The notes: generated by a model from the sequence alone, not told the origin. 33,210 bases of DNA from UBA9715 sp964553375 (GCA_964553375.1 CAZKKN010000019.1:1-33210); one strand, 5' to 3'; shown: positions 23,117 to 31,297, counted from the stretch's first letter. Program-made: numbers and translations.

Positions 23117-24070
23117 CTAGAATCCGCCCGCCAGCTCAAGGAGCACGGGGCCTAAAACGAGCAACAACATGGCGGGCAGGATAAGCGTGCCGGTGGGAAT
23201 CATCATCTTCACCGGCGCCCGGGCAATGCGCTCTTCCAATTCCGCCCGGTATGAGCTGCGGGCCTGATCCCCGGCTTCGCGAAGCATCTGCGCCAAGGGC
23301 GTCCCGAACCTCAAACTGCGTAGGATGCTGTCCACAATGCGGGACAGCTGCTCGCAGTCATAGGACGCCGCGAACTCCCGCAGCGCCTCCTCGCGGCTGC
23401 AAAGCCCGAGCGTCCATGCTTTGCATGCCCGTGTACACGATTGCGCGAAACCGTTGGTGAAGTAGCTGCCGTAAAGCCCGAAGCTGCGGTCGAAGGTCAG
23501 GCCGCTGCGCAGCCCCAAAGCGGTTATCTCAAGCATCTCCGAAAGATGGGACTGCGCTTCCCGGGTCCGGCGCTTAGTCGCTTGACTCAGGGCGAGGCGC
23601 GGCAAAACGTAGCCGAAAACCGCAAGGCAAAAGCCAGCCAATAGGGCGAATTGCACCGAGAAGAGCGATCCGAGAAGCGCCCCGCAAGCCGCCCCTATCC
23701 AAAGGAGGCGGAAGCGCAGCTCGCAGAATGCCTGAGGGCTCACGGTCTTCGAGCATCCCGCCGCCCGGCAGTGAGCAGAGAACCACCGGCCGCTGCGCGT
23801 CTTCAAGGCTCGGCCGCCTCTCGCCCACGGACAAAGGAGCTGGGTGGATTTGGCGTAGAGCTTTCGCGTCAAAAGCTCCAGGGAACCCATGATCCCGCGC
23901 GATTCATCACCATCGAGCGCATTTCCCTGAGTCACCGATGAGCCGAGAACCGCCTGACGCCTTTGCAGCTGAGCCTTCTTGCGCCCTTGGATCCACGCCA
24001 GGCTGCCTGCAGCCGCACCGCCGCAAAGCCCCGCTCCCAAAGCGCACCCGGTGAAGACGATCGCGTTCAT
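23117..24070 (-). CDS. tadC: TadC-like type II secretion F platform protein
   Basis: A 317-aa inner-membrane protein of the T2SF/GspF family. Hydrophobic segments lie at the N-terminus, in the middle (WIGAACGALLGSLFSVQFALLAGFCLAVFGYVL) and at the C-terminus (GTLILPAMLLLVLGPVLLELAG). The cytoplasmic region includes RTREAQSHLSEMLEITALGLRSGLTFDRSFGLY and an LRFGTPLAQMLREAGDQARSSYRAELEE stretch, typical of the family. The start overlaps the tadB stop (ATGA). It works with TadB as the membrane platform for pilus extrusion. Confidence 0.9.
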   Translation of the reverse strand: MNAIVFTGCALGAGLCGGAAAGSLAWIQGRKKAQLQRRQAVLGSSVTQGNALDGDESRGIMGSLELLTRKLYAKSTQLLCPWARGGRALKTRSGRWFSAHCRAAGCSKTVSPQAFCELRFRLLWIGAACGALLGSLFSVQFALLAGFCLAVFGYVLPRLALSQATKRRTREAQSHLSEMLEITALGLRSGLTFDRSFGLYGSYFTNGFAQSCTRACKAWTLGLCSREEALREFAASYDCEQLSRIVDSILRSLRFGTPLAQMLREAGDQARSSYRAELEERIARAPVKMMIPTGTLILPAMLLLVLGPVLLELAGGF

Positions 24071-25044
24071 GACACACCTCCCACCGAGAGGCAGCGCTGT
24101 ACCAGGAAGATGCCCACTGCCTCCATGACCAGGGCAAGAACAAGCAGACCTACACCCAGAACGCTCTGGAAGAACGGCTGAAGGAAGTCTGGGCTCACAA
24201 GGGAGAACACCGCAAGGAGCAAAAACGGCATGACTGTGACGATACGGGCCGAAAGCTTCGCCTGAGCCGTTTGGACCTGCAAAGAGCGCTTGAGCGCCAG
24301 CTCGTCTTTCACGCTGCGCGCCGCCCGAGCCAACACCGACTTCAGGCTCCCTCCGCTGCGGTGCTGAACATCAAGAGCGGCTATCACGAAGGAAAGCTCG
24401 TCCACGGAGTCTTCCTTGCGCAGAAGGGTAAGGGCCTCATCAGCCGAGCCGCCGATCTCCAATACATGGGCGCTCCGTCCGAAAAGCGCACCGAGCCGTC
24501 CCGGTATCTCGCAGCTGATCTGCTGGAACGTTTGCATAAGGGTGAAACCGGAATCGAAGCAAGCGCTCATGAGCTCCAAAACATCGGGCACCTCCTCCCG
24601 CACTTGGGCGATCTGCCTATCGCGTCCTTGGGCTCCCAACGCAAATGCCACGGCAAAAAGGCAGGCGGTCACTGCAAGAGCGGCCACAAAGCTGCAAGTG
24701 AGAACCAACGTGAGCAGAGCCACAACAGCCCCGGCGGCCAGCAGCACCGAAAGAGCTGCGGTCGGGGTGGTGCTCACGCCTTTGGAGAACGCAAGGGATT
24801 CCAGCTCGCGGCCAAGCGTTTTCAAGGGAGCCAGGGACTCAAGGCGCCGAGCCAAGGGAAGAAACGGTGCCACCCCTTCTTGCAGGGTGTATTCAGCCAA
24901 CGACCCTGCAGACACGCCGGCACCACGAGCCTCCAGCACCCGCCGACGACGGCGCCACCATCCGTAAACGCCACCTGCACAAGCTGCGGCAAGGCCGAAT
25001 GCGCTGCAGGCACTCAGCGCGATGAGCAACAGGTTTGCATCCAT
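24067..25044 (-). CDS. tadB: TadB-like type II secretion F platform protein
   Basis: A 325-aa inner-membrane protein. It has an N-terminal hydrophobic segment (LLLIALSACSAFGLAAACAGG), a central pair (about 80-130), a T2SF domain with PDVLELMSACFDSGFTLMQTFQQI and RSGGSLKSVLARAARSVKDELALKRSLQVQTAQAKLSAR, and a C-terminal pair. ATG 25044 lies inside the end of tadA (overlap of about 31 bases), with AGGTG ahead of it. The order tadA-tadB-tadC is canonical. It pairs with TadC as platform for the TadA ATPase. Confidence 0.9.
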   Translation of the reverse strand: MDANLLLIALSACSAFGLAAACAGGVYGWWRRRRRVLEARGAGVSAGSLAEYTLQEGVAPFLPLARRLESLAPLKTLGRELESLAFSKGVSTTPTAALSVLLAAGAVVALLTLVLTCSFVAALAVTACLFAVAFALGAQGRDRQIAQVREEVPDVLELMSACFDSGFTLMQTFQQISCEIPGRLGALFGRSAHVLEIGGSADEALTLLRKEDSVDELSFVIAALDVQHRSGGSLKSVLARAARSVKDELALKRSLQVQTAQAKLSARIVTVMPFLLLAVFSLVSPDFLQPFFQSVLGVGLLVLALVMEAVGIFLVQRCLSVGGVS

Positions 25045-26339
25045 TCCCGCACCTCCTCTTCACTCGCGATATTGCGCAGGGAAAGCTCGCTTAACCACTC
25101 TGGCGCGCTGAGCCAGCGCCCTTCATCGCTGCCCAACGGGCGCAGATAGATATCTTGGGTCACGCAGCGCCCTTGGACTTGATCGAACGAGAAGGCGACG
25201 ATGCGGCAAAGGCGCCGGCTGCCGTCTATAGCGCGCTCGGTTTGCACCGCCAGGTCGATGGCGGAGGCGATATTCGCCTCAATGACATCAACCGGCAGGT
25301 CAGCCTCGTAACGGACCATTGTGGTCAAACGCGCGATGGCATCGGCAGGGGAATTCGCATGCAACGTGGTCAGGGAGCCATCATGGCCGGTATTCATGGC
25401 CTGCAACATATCCAAGGCCTCAGCACCTCGGCACTCCCCCACCACGATGCGATCGGGCCGCATGCGCAGTGCATTGATCACCAGGGAGCGGATGGTTATC
25501 TCTCCGAGCCCTTCGGCATTGCGCGGCCGTGCTTCCAGGCGCACCACATCAGGGTGCTCCCAAAATCGCAGCTCTGCGGAATCCTCTATGGTCACGATGC
25601 GCTCTTGAGGTGGAATCACACAGGAAAGCGCATTGAGCAACGTGGTCTTTCCGCTGCCGGTGCCCCCACAGACCGCAATGCTCTTGCGGCCGCATACCGC
25701 CCAGCGAAGGAACTGGGAGACGGCCGGCTCCACCGAACCGCTCTTCTCCATCTCATCTAAGGTGATGACATGATCGCTGAACTTCCTTATGGTCACGCTT
25801 GGGCCGTCCATCGCCACCGGAGGCACCACCGCGTTCACGCGGTACCCCTGGGGTGTGCGGGCATCCACCATGGGCGAAGCCTCATCTATGCGCTTGCCCA
25901 GCGGGCCTAAGATCCTATCGATCAGCGCACGCAGCTCCTGTTCGCTTGCGAAGCTGCGATCGCACTGCTCCAAGATGCCGTTGCGTTCGATGAAGATGCG
26001 ATTGGTACCATTCACCGCGATCTCTGTGATGGATTCGTCGCTCAGAAGATCCTCTATCACGCCGAATCCAAAGATCATCGCCAGCAGCTTCTCGGTGAGC
26101 TGCTCTCGCAGGCCATCGGAAACCGCGACCCAATCAGGTTCCTGGAAGATACGACGGCAGGAACTGCGCACCTCACCACGGGCGTAGTCGGGGTTTTCTT
26201 GGGTGAGCTGTGCCAACCGCTCCACGGAGACATCTTGCTGAAGGGCGCCTCGCAAACGCTCCAACAGCTCGCCGAATCCCGGCGCCGCCGGCGTTTCCAG
26301 AGCCGCACCCGCCTGTTGCACGCGATTGCAAAGGCCCAT
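25014..26339 (-). CDS. tadA: TadA/CpaF secretion ATPase
   Basis: A 441-aa cytoplasmic ATPase of the type II/IV secretion superfamily that powers Flp pilus assembly. Walker A is GGTGSGKTT (225-233), the Asp-box region is TIEDSAELR (about 250-258), Walker B is RIVVGECRGAEA (about 297-307), and the His box is GHDGSLTTLHANS (318-330). An N-terminal domain with the ITEIAVNGTNRIFIER strand precedes the core. ATG 26339 is chosen with GAGGAG five bases upstream; the GTG two codons earlier is weaker. It overlaps or abuts tadZ upstream and tadB downstream. A CpaF-type sequence rather than a conjugative VirB11 is supported by the tad neighbours. Confidence 0.95.
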   Translation of the reverse strand: MGLCNRVQQAGAALETPAAPGFGELLERLRGALQQDVSVERLAQLTQENPDYARGEVRSSCRRIFQEPDWVAVSDGLREQLTEKLLAMIFGFGVIEDLLSDESITEIAVNGTNRIFIERNGILEQCDRSFASEQELRALIDRILGPLGKRIDEASPMVDARTPQGYRVNAVVPPVAMDGPSVTIRKFSDHVITLDEMEKSGSVEPAVSQFLRWAVCGRKSIAVCGGTGSGKTTLLNALSCVIPPQERIVTIEDSAELRFWEHPDVVRLEARPRNAEGLGEITIRSLVINALRMRPDRIVVGECRGAEALDMLQAMNTGHDGSLTTLHANSPADAIARLTTMVRYEADLPVDVIEANIASAIDLAVQTERAIDGSRRLCRIVAFSFDQVQGRCVTQDIYLRPLGSDEGRWLSAPEWLSELSLRNIASEEEVREWMQTCCSSR

Positions 26340-26341
26340 GG

Positions 26342-27631
26342 TCACTCCTCATCCTTCCGGTGTTGACGGCGATGGCCCCTGCGCCAACGGCGAAGGAAAC
26401 CCGCATCCTCCGGCATGGTCAGCGCAGGGCGCTCGCCGCCCGGCAAAAGGGAATCCATCATGGCGTCAACGCTGCGCGCGAATTCGTTGCGCGATTCATA
26501 AAGCTCCATGGCAGCCCCTCCAGCCAAGCATTCCTCAACCTCATAACCCCCTTCTCGCAGCTCAAATACAGAAGCTCCCTGAAGCAGGGCAGAAACATCC
26601 AAAGCCGTGAACGGAGCGTTCTTCACACAGCGGTTGAGGGCGAATCGGAATGGCACCGACGGAATGCCGCAGCGTTCGCAAAGCTCCAGGGCATGGCGGC
26701 AAGCGCGAAGCGAAGAACTGCGCTGGTCTACGAGGAAAAGCGTAAGGGCGCTTCGCTCCAGAAGGGAGGCATGAAGCTCGGTCCAAGACGAGCCGGTGTT
26801 CACGATGATCACATCGAAGCAACCCTCCAGCTCATCGATGAGCGCAGGGATGGCCGAAGCGATGACCTCACCGGTCTCTGCCCTGTCAGGGCACGGGAGC
26901 ACGGTGAAGTTCGATGGACTCTGACAAAGCTGCTCTTTCAAACCGGGCTGAGCGAGCGCCTTGTCCACGCCGGGGATTTCTTCGCCGCCCACCATGGCAG
27001 CAGCATCGCCGAATTGGAGGTCGCAATCGAAGAGCAGAGTGCGAAAACCGCGGGCGCAGGCACTCAGCGCCATCATGGTGCACACGGCGCTTTTCCCAAC
27101 GCCGCCGCTTCCACTCACCACCGGCAAGAGGAAGCCCTTATGGCGCACCTCGGCAAGCAACGAACCCGTCTGTCCGCCCGCGGCAACGGCGGGACTCTGC
27201 ATCAGGGAATCACTGGGAAGCGAGAGCTGTGGCTTGAACCCCCTGGATGCACGTGCCGACGAGCCATGGGCTTTGGACTTCATCTCCCCATAGCGACGGA
27301 TGAACGAGCGCCCTTCAAGCACCTCGTCAATCGCCGCGGTGCGGGCACGGCTGTAAAGGGAGCCGCAGCCATCGAAGGTCACAAGGCAAACGCGAGCATC
27401 GGGCCTGTCGCTTTTAAGGGTGGCGGCGAGGTTTATGGCATCTATGTCATTGCAGGAGACGACCCACACCTCTTTGATCTGCGGCTGGCAGCCGATCGCT
27501 TGACGGGCTTCCATGGCCCCCGAGTAAAGGCCAAGCCATTCCTGGGCATCCAACACCTCCCCATCAAGCCCAACAAGCTGGGGATTGCGACAGCTTTCCT
27601 CGTCCAAGCACAGCGCTATGGTCTTATTCAT
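26342..27631 (-). CDS. tadZ: TadZ/CpaE-like localisation ATPase
   Basis: A 429-aa protein with an N-terminal receiver-like region (about 1-110), a linker (about 115-160) and a MinD/ParA-type ATPase domain. The P-loop reads SGSGGVGKS (173-181). The usual signature lysine before GG of the deviant Walker A is Ser here, which is not unusual in TadZ. DCDLQFGDAAAMV (202-214) is the switch region. TadZ/CpaE proteins mark the pole and recruit the pilus machine. ATG 27631 overlaps the cpaB stop by eight bases; upstream in-frame codons lie within cpaB. The tail after about 400 is Arg/His-rich. The spacing of a possible AAGGAG (15 bases) is poor, so coupling to cpaB is likely. Confidence 0.87.
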   Translation of the reverse strand: MNKTIALCLDEESCRNPQLVGLDGEVLDAQEWLGLYSGAMEARQAIGCQPQIKEVWVVSCNDIDAINLAATLKSDRPDARVCLVTFDGCGSLYSRARTAAIDEVLEGRSFIRRYGEMKSKAHGSSARASRGFKPQLSLPSDSLMQSPAVAAGGQTGSLLAEVRHKGFLLPVVSGSGGVGKSAVCTMMALSACARGFRTLLFDCDLQFGDAAAMVGGEEIPGVDKALAQPGLKEQLCQSPSNFTVLPCPDRAETGEVIASAIPALIDELEGCFDVIIVNTGSSWTELHASLLERSALTLFLVDQRSSSLRACRHALELCERCGIPSVPFRFALNRCVKNAPFTALDVSALLQGASVFELREGGYEVEECLAGGAAMELYESRNEFARSVDAMMDSLLPGGERPALTMPEDAGFLRRWRRGHRRQHRKDEE

Positions 27632-28286
27632 CACGGGTTTCTCTTTCTCCTTGGTCGCCGGGAAGGGCGAAGTACAGACTGGTTCTTTGGGAAGCGGCGA
27701 TGACCTCTTGGGCCTTCTCGGCATCTATGGCCAAGGTAACCCAGCCCGTATCGGCCACCACAGAAGACGACCCGTCGGCCGTGGAGCTGTCGAGCACCAG
27801 GACATCGCTTGCCAACACCGAAGTGGACGTATCACCTGAGGCGTAGAGGTTCACGCGCATGCCGGGAGCCAAGGTTCCGCCCACAGCCTGCACGGTCTTC
27901 ACCGGAACGCTGATCGCCTGCTTGCCAGCCGGCACTTCCAGCGCATCATGCTGTCTCTCGAATCGCTTCGCGCTCACCACTTCGCCCTTGAGGATCGGAG
28001 ACGATGCAGTCTCGCCGAAAACCTCGGCTCCGTCTTGCACCGCCCCTTCAGGCAGCAATCCCGCAATCCAAAGCTTCGTTTCCACCGCAGAAGCATCCAA
28101 TCGCTCACCAGCGGCGATGTCTCTTTTGGCCACGCATACTTCCACCTGCTCGCCGCCGTAGCGGGCAAGCTCCTCAGCCCGGGCCGCATCGGCTTCGCGC
28201 TGAAGGGCGATCATGAATAACACGATGCAGAGTGCGCAGATGGACCCGCACACTCCCGCGATGACCGTAAGGCGTTTCTGCTTCAT
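27624..28286 (-). CDS. cpaB: Flp pilus assembly protein CpaB/RcpC
   Basis: A 220-aa membrane-anchored SAF-domain protein. One N-terminal hydrophobic segment (VIAGVCGSICALCIVLFMIAL) is followed by EVCVAKRDIAAGERLDASAVETKLW, the SAF strand pattern. The C-terminal half has GTLAPGMRVNLYASGD and a domain ending in VIAASQRTSLYFALPG. In Gram-negative Tad systems CpaB/RcpC acts near the secretin; here no secretin gene is present, so its partner may be the wall. ATG 28286 has AGGAGG about four bases upstream. It is the first gene of the tad string, with a roughly 320-base non-coding stretch before the tRNA. Confidence 0.88.
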   Translation of the reverse strand: MKQKRLTVIAGVCGSICALCIVLFMIALQREADAARAEELARYGGEQVEVCVAKRDIAAGERLDASAVETKLWIAGLLPEGAVQDGAEVFGETASSPILKGEVVSAKRFERQHDALEVPAGKQAISVPVKTVQAVGGTLAPGMRVNLYASGDTSTSVLASDVLVLDSSTADGSSSVVADTGWVTLAIDAEKAQEVIAASQRTSLYFALPGDQGERETRDE

Positions 28287-28607
28287 CAACCCTCCTCGTT
28301 TTGCCGAATGAAGGGCAGTATGACAGGCCGGTATCCTCACTTGGACATACAGGTTGCACCATCGATTCCGAGTTCTCTAACGTGGATCGGCCCGTTGCTT
28401 ACAGACTTCTGACAAACCTGCACCCCAAACCTCCCGAGCCATCAACGGGAATTTGCCCGTGATTCGAAGGCCTAACGCAGCGGAAGGAGAATAGCCAGGT
28501 TATGGCAAAGGTGGTGCAGGCGGCTTTTGAATCGCCACGGAAGCCGCGCACTGTGAATTGCAGTTTTCCCCAACTTGTGGGAAACTGAACAACGCTGAAA
28601 AGCCCAT
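28287..28607. other. Non-coding interval between cpaB and tRNA-Val
   Basis: This 321-base stretch has no convincing gene. It holds three weak hairpins: ACGGG/CCCGT (28445-28460), GCGGCTT/AAGCCGC (28520-28547) and CAGTTTTCCC/GGGAAACTG with a bulge (28561-28587). The tad promoter must lie here, reading minus, and a tRNA promoter reading plus. A TTGTCA (28410-28415) could be a -35 but lacks a good partner; I could not place a confident promoter. Confidence 0.4.
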
Positions 28608-28682
28608 GGTCGAGTGGCGCAGCGGGAGCGCAGGTGCCTTACAAGCACAAGGTCGGGGGTTCAAATCCCTCCTCGACCACCA
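28608..28682 (+). tRNA. tRNA-Val(TAC)
   Basis: A 75-nt tRNA with encoded CCA (28680-28682). The acceptor GGTCGAG pairs fully with CTCGACC; the D arm is GCGC/GCGC; the anticodon loop CTTACAA has anticodon TAC at 28640-28642, reading GUA. The anticodon stem GGTGC/GCACA has a G-A apposition at its first pair, otherwise it is sound. The T arm is GGGGG/CCCTC around TTCAAAT. A strong terminator follows ten bases later. Confidence 0.95.
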
Positions 28683-28691
28683 TAAAACGCC

Positions 28692-28720
28692 AATGCCCCT
28701 ACACTGGGGCATTTTCTTTT
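28692..28720 (+). terminator. Intrinsic terminator after tRNA-Val
   Basis: A perfect 8-bp stem AATGCCCC/GGGGCATT around TACACT, followed by TTCTTTT. This is the clearest intrinsic terminator in the window. It also separates the tRNA from the converging LuxR-type gene. Confidence 0.85.
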
Positions 28721-28779
28721 CCTAGAGCGTCACCCGGATTTGAACCCCGCGAACCCCGCGAGAGTTCGACAGCCCTCAC

Positions 28780-30231
28780 CTAACCTTCCTCGGCGAGATC
28801 CAGAAGCTCCTGGCGGGAATGTACGCCGCACTTGGTGTAAATGCGCCGCAAGTGCGTGTCCACCGTGCTCTTCGCGATGACCAGCTCCTGGGCGATGCGC
28901 TCATTGGTGCGCCCCCGCAAAGCGAAGGAGAGTATCTCCGACTCGCGCGCCGAGAGCCCAAAGCGCTTGGTCAGGCGCTGGCAAACCTCATCGAACGTGT
29001 CGTATTTCGTCACCAAAGACGAAAGGGCGTCGAAATCGCGCTCCGTGAATAGGAAGATGTAAGCCACCAAGGCAAGCAGGCCGCTTGCCGCCGCCAACAG
29101 CAGCACGGTGGCTGCGGAGGCCCAATCTGCCCCCATGGCAACATCGGCAATCAGCGCACCGATGAGTTGACCTGCGAAAAGCGCGGTGAACCCCCAGGAG
29201 AATTCCACGGCGCAGTCACCGCCGCTCAACTTCGCCATCTCAATGAAAAGCACCACCATGACCGCCATGAGGCCCAAATATCCCGCCAGCACCACAGCTT
29301 GTCCCTGCAAGAACGTTCCCGCAAGCTGGGGAAGCGGCACGATGAGCACGCCGGCCATCATGAGAAGTATGGCAAGCCGATAGCTGCTGTTCAACGCCTG
29401 GCTGCGCTTGATGGTTCGGGAAAGCAGAAGCGAAAGGCTGCCCAACAGAAACGACCCGAACAGCACTAAGGCCAAGCGGTAAAAAGCCGGAGCCGTTGCC
29501 TGGGAGATGCCATAAGGACCGATGAGCCCGAAGGCCACGCCGAAGCAGAACGTCCCTCCCAGAATGCGAAACGAAAGGTCCTGCAACCGTGAAGCGGGCA
29601 AAAGCTGCACCGTCTCGGCCCCTTGCTGCGCCTGACGCGGGGGAACGGCAATATTCACCACGCTTCCAAGGGGAAGGATGCGTGTGACGACCAGGAACCA
29701 CTCCGAGCTATCCAAAAGCGAGATGAGCAGGCAAAGCAGCGCCCCCACCAATAACCCCAAGAACACTTCGGGCACCGCGTCGCTGGTCGCGGCGCTGCCA
29801 AATGTGCGCCCCCAAGCCGTGAGCAGCAGGGCGCTGGGAACACCCACCAACAAGCCCTGGACGATAGCAAGAGGAATTCCACCTTCGGGGATGAAAACAA
29901 GCAAGAGCGACCCAGCGGCAACCACCACCGCATAGACATAGAGCAGCGGGCGGCTGAAGAGGCGGTCGATCCGTTGAGGGGCGAAAATGCGCACAAGCGC
30001 GAAACCGATGACAAGGGAGACGAGCGTTGCCAGCAAATCCACGTTCTGAATGAGCGCTTCGCTGTCGCTGGCAGCAGCCCCGGTCCCAAAAAAAACGATG
30101 ACGAAGAGGAATGCCTGGTTGCAAGCGAAACCGACGATGCGGCGTGCGGAGAGATCGCGCCGTGGCGCCTTAACCTCTTCTATTCTCACCGGCGTATCTG
30201 CCACAAAAACCAAGCCATCCTCTGCCCGCAT
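28780..30231 (-). CDS. Membrane LuxR-family regulator
   Basis: A 483-aa protein with about ten to twelve hydrophobic segments over residues about 30-405 (for example VGFACNQAFLFVIVFFGTG and LLGSLSLLLSRTIKRSQ), then a cytoplasmic linker and a C-terminal LuxR helix-turn-helix (about 425-483): LSARESEILSFALRGRTNERIAQELVIAKSTVDTHLRRIYTKCGV. MFS-like sensor plus LuxR output is characteristic of Coriobacteriia, where such genes are highly expanded. The signal and targets are unknown. ATG 30231 has no ribosome site before it; a TATATT box directly upstream suggests a leaderless transcript. A perfect hairpin lies at 30245-30274. Confidence 0.88.
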   Translation of the reverse strand: MRAEDGLVFVADTPVRIEEVKAPRRDLSARRIVGFACNQAFLFVIVFFGTGAAASDSEALIQNVDLLATLVSLVIGFALVRIFAPQRIDRLFSRPLLYVYAVVVAAGSLLLVFIPEGGIPLAIVQGLLVGVPSALLLTAWGRTFGSAATSDAVPEVFLGLLVGALLCLLISLLDSSEWFLVVTRILPLGSVVNIAVPPRQAQQGAETVQLLPASRLQDLSFRILGGTFCFGVAFGLIGPYGISQATAPAFYRLALVLFGSFLLGSLSLLLSRTIKRSQALNSSYRLAILLMMAGVLIVPLPQLAGTFLQGQAVVLAGYLGLMAVMVVLFIEMAKLSGGDCAVEFSWGFTALFAGQLIGALIADVAMGADWASAATVLLLAAASGLLALVAYIFLFTERDFDALSSLVTKYDTFDEVCQRLTKRFGLSARESEILSFALRGRTNERIAQELVIAKSTVDTHLRRIYTKCGVHSRQELLDLAEEG

Positions 30232-30234
30232 CGT

Positions 30235-30274
30235 AATATAGCGTAATAGAACCCGTCGCTTGACGGGTTCTATT
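30235..30274 (-). promoter_or_regulatory. Leaderless promoter and perfect hairpin before the LuxR gene
   Basis: TATATT (30235-30240, minus) ends four bases before the ATG at 30231, so transcription would begin at about the start codon. A perfect inverted repeat with 13-base arms (AATAGAACCCGTC at 30245-30257, GACGGGTTCTATT at 30262-30274, 4-nt loop) covers the -15 to -45 zone. It could be an operator for this or another regulator, or alternatively the terminator of tatA. Confidence 0.4.
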
Positions 30275-30313
30275 CTAGTAGAGATGGCTTCTTTGTTATA
30301 GCTGCCCGGTGCA

Positions 30314-30348
30314 GCGAAGCGGTTCTGTGAACTGAAGCGCCGCTTCGC
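30314..30348. repeat. Hairpin downstream of tatA
   Basis: A 9-bp stem, GCGAAGCGG (30314-30322) with CCGCTTCGC (30340-30348), around a 17-nt loop with further TTC/GAA pairing, 84 bases after the tatA stop. No T-run follows on the minus strand. Possible transcript-end structure. Confidence 0.4.
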
Positions 30349-30431
30349 CCAAGCGCAGTGCCCTACCCGGCATGCACAGCGTTCTGGCCGCCTTAAGATG
30401 CGCTCGGAGCCACGACGCGTACGGCACCGGC

Positions 30432-30800
30432 TTATTCGACGTTAACCGGCTCTTCTTTCTTCTCCGCGGCAGCCACGCGCTTCACCTTGCGCACCTTAGG
30501 CTTGGATTCTTCTGCAGGCTCGCTCGATTCTGCAGCACTGGCATCCGATTCGTCTTCCACATCTTCCGCCGCCTCCAAGGCCGCCTGAGAAGGAGCGCTT
30601 TCGCCGTCCTCGCCTTCTGCCTTGACCACGTTGTCGGCCTCGTCTTTCTTCTTCTTACCATCCTTCATACCCGCACGCAGATTGCTCACGGTTTTGCCGA
30701 TGGCCGAGCCCAGCTTCGGGAGGTTCTTCGGCCCGAAGATCAGAAGGACCACCACCAAGATGATTACGAATTCCCATCCACCCATGCCGAGGAATTTCAT
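30432..30800 (-). CDS. tatA: Sec-independent translocase TatA
   Basis: A 122-aa protein. A short periplasmic N-terminus and one membrane helix (WEFVIILVVVLLIF) are followed by the amphipathic hinge FGPKNLPKLGSAIGKTVSNLRAG, the TatA/B signature, then a long charged, Ala/Glu-rich tail ending in Lys/Arg-rich residues. TatA forms the twin-arginine translocation pore with TatC, which is not in the window. ATG 30800 is chosen; a GTG three codons earlier (30809) is possible, and neither has a strong ribosome site. The tail is longer than in E. coli TatA (89 aa) but typical for high-GC relatives; TatB is an alternative name, though the FGP-K-LP spacing favours TatA. Confidence 0.85.
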   Translation of the reverse strand: MKFLGMGGWEFVIILVVVLLIFGPKNLPKLGSAIGKTVSNLRAGMKDGKKKKDEADNVVKAEGEDGESAPSQAALEAAEDVEDESDASAAESSEPAEESKPKVRKVKRVAAAEKKEEPVNVE

Positions 30801-30992
30801 AGCATACACCCGCTTTCGTTGCGTCGATCGCTTTCAGAATGCGGCTATTGTGACATGGAAAAGCGTCGGTGCGCTATAGGGCAAAACCATGAAACCCCAG
30901 GTGAATCTGTCGTGCAAATTGAGTATTCCGGTTTTTCCCTCGAAACCGATAGACGAGACGTCATTCACAAAGCAGGTTTCACTAAAGAGATC

Positions 30993-31098
30993 AGCTTCGC
31001 ATCATCACACGACACGAAGGACGGGAGGGTGCTCACAAAGCGAGTTCCGCGGCCGAAGGCAAGGACTGTTTGAGCGACTGAGCGCCCTCCCGTCCTTC
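30993..31098. repeat. 106-base palindromic repeat, copy 1
   Basis: About 95% identical to copy 2 (five differences). It starts AGCTTCGCATC, then has a 19-bp stem (GAAGGACGGG... at 31016-31034 with ...CCCGTCCTTC at 31080-31098) and a 45-base loop containing TTCCGCGGCCGAAGG. It lies 320 bases downstream of leuS, in the same orientation as copy 2. Confidence 0.85.
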
Positions 31099-31140
31099 GC
31101 GCTGTTAAGCAGACGCGTCGATGCGCTAACTTGCCACCCG

Positions 31141-31297
31141 CGTGGTCAAAAACACCTTCCAGTTTGACTATTCCGCTGCATTTCCAACCGCTTTGCTCTG
31201 CACCAAAATTCGCGACCTGGGGTTTTGTCGCCAGACACCCCCATCGGACCCGCTTTTAGCACTCAAAAGCTCAGACTGGAGGGGGTTTTTGACCACG
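31141..31297. repeat. 157-base element with 27-base terminal inverted repeats
   Basis: Left arm 31141-31167 (CGTGGTCAAAAACACC...) and right arm 31271-31297 (...GGTTTTTGACCACG) match at 24 of 27 positions. The roughly 100-base centre has no open gene. It resembles a MITE or a stand-alone palindromic element, though no target duplication was identified. The T-run in the right arm could also let it act as a terminator on the plus strand. Confidence 0.7.

Noticed and set aside
26210..27703. Long (about 500-codon) plus-strand frame opposite tadZ and tadA
   Set aside because: It is a shadow of two motif-bearing genes in the tad operon and has no recognisable domain or ribosome site.
28608..28720. 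tRNA-Val as an attachment site of a tad island
   Set aside because: No integrase, no duplicated tRNA 3' end near the far border of the tad operon, and no base-composition break were seen.
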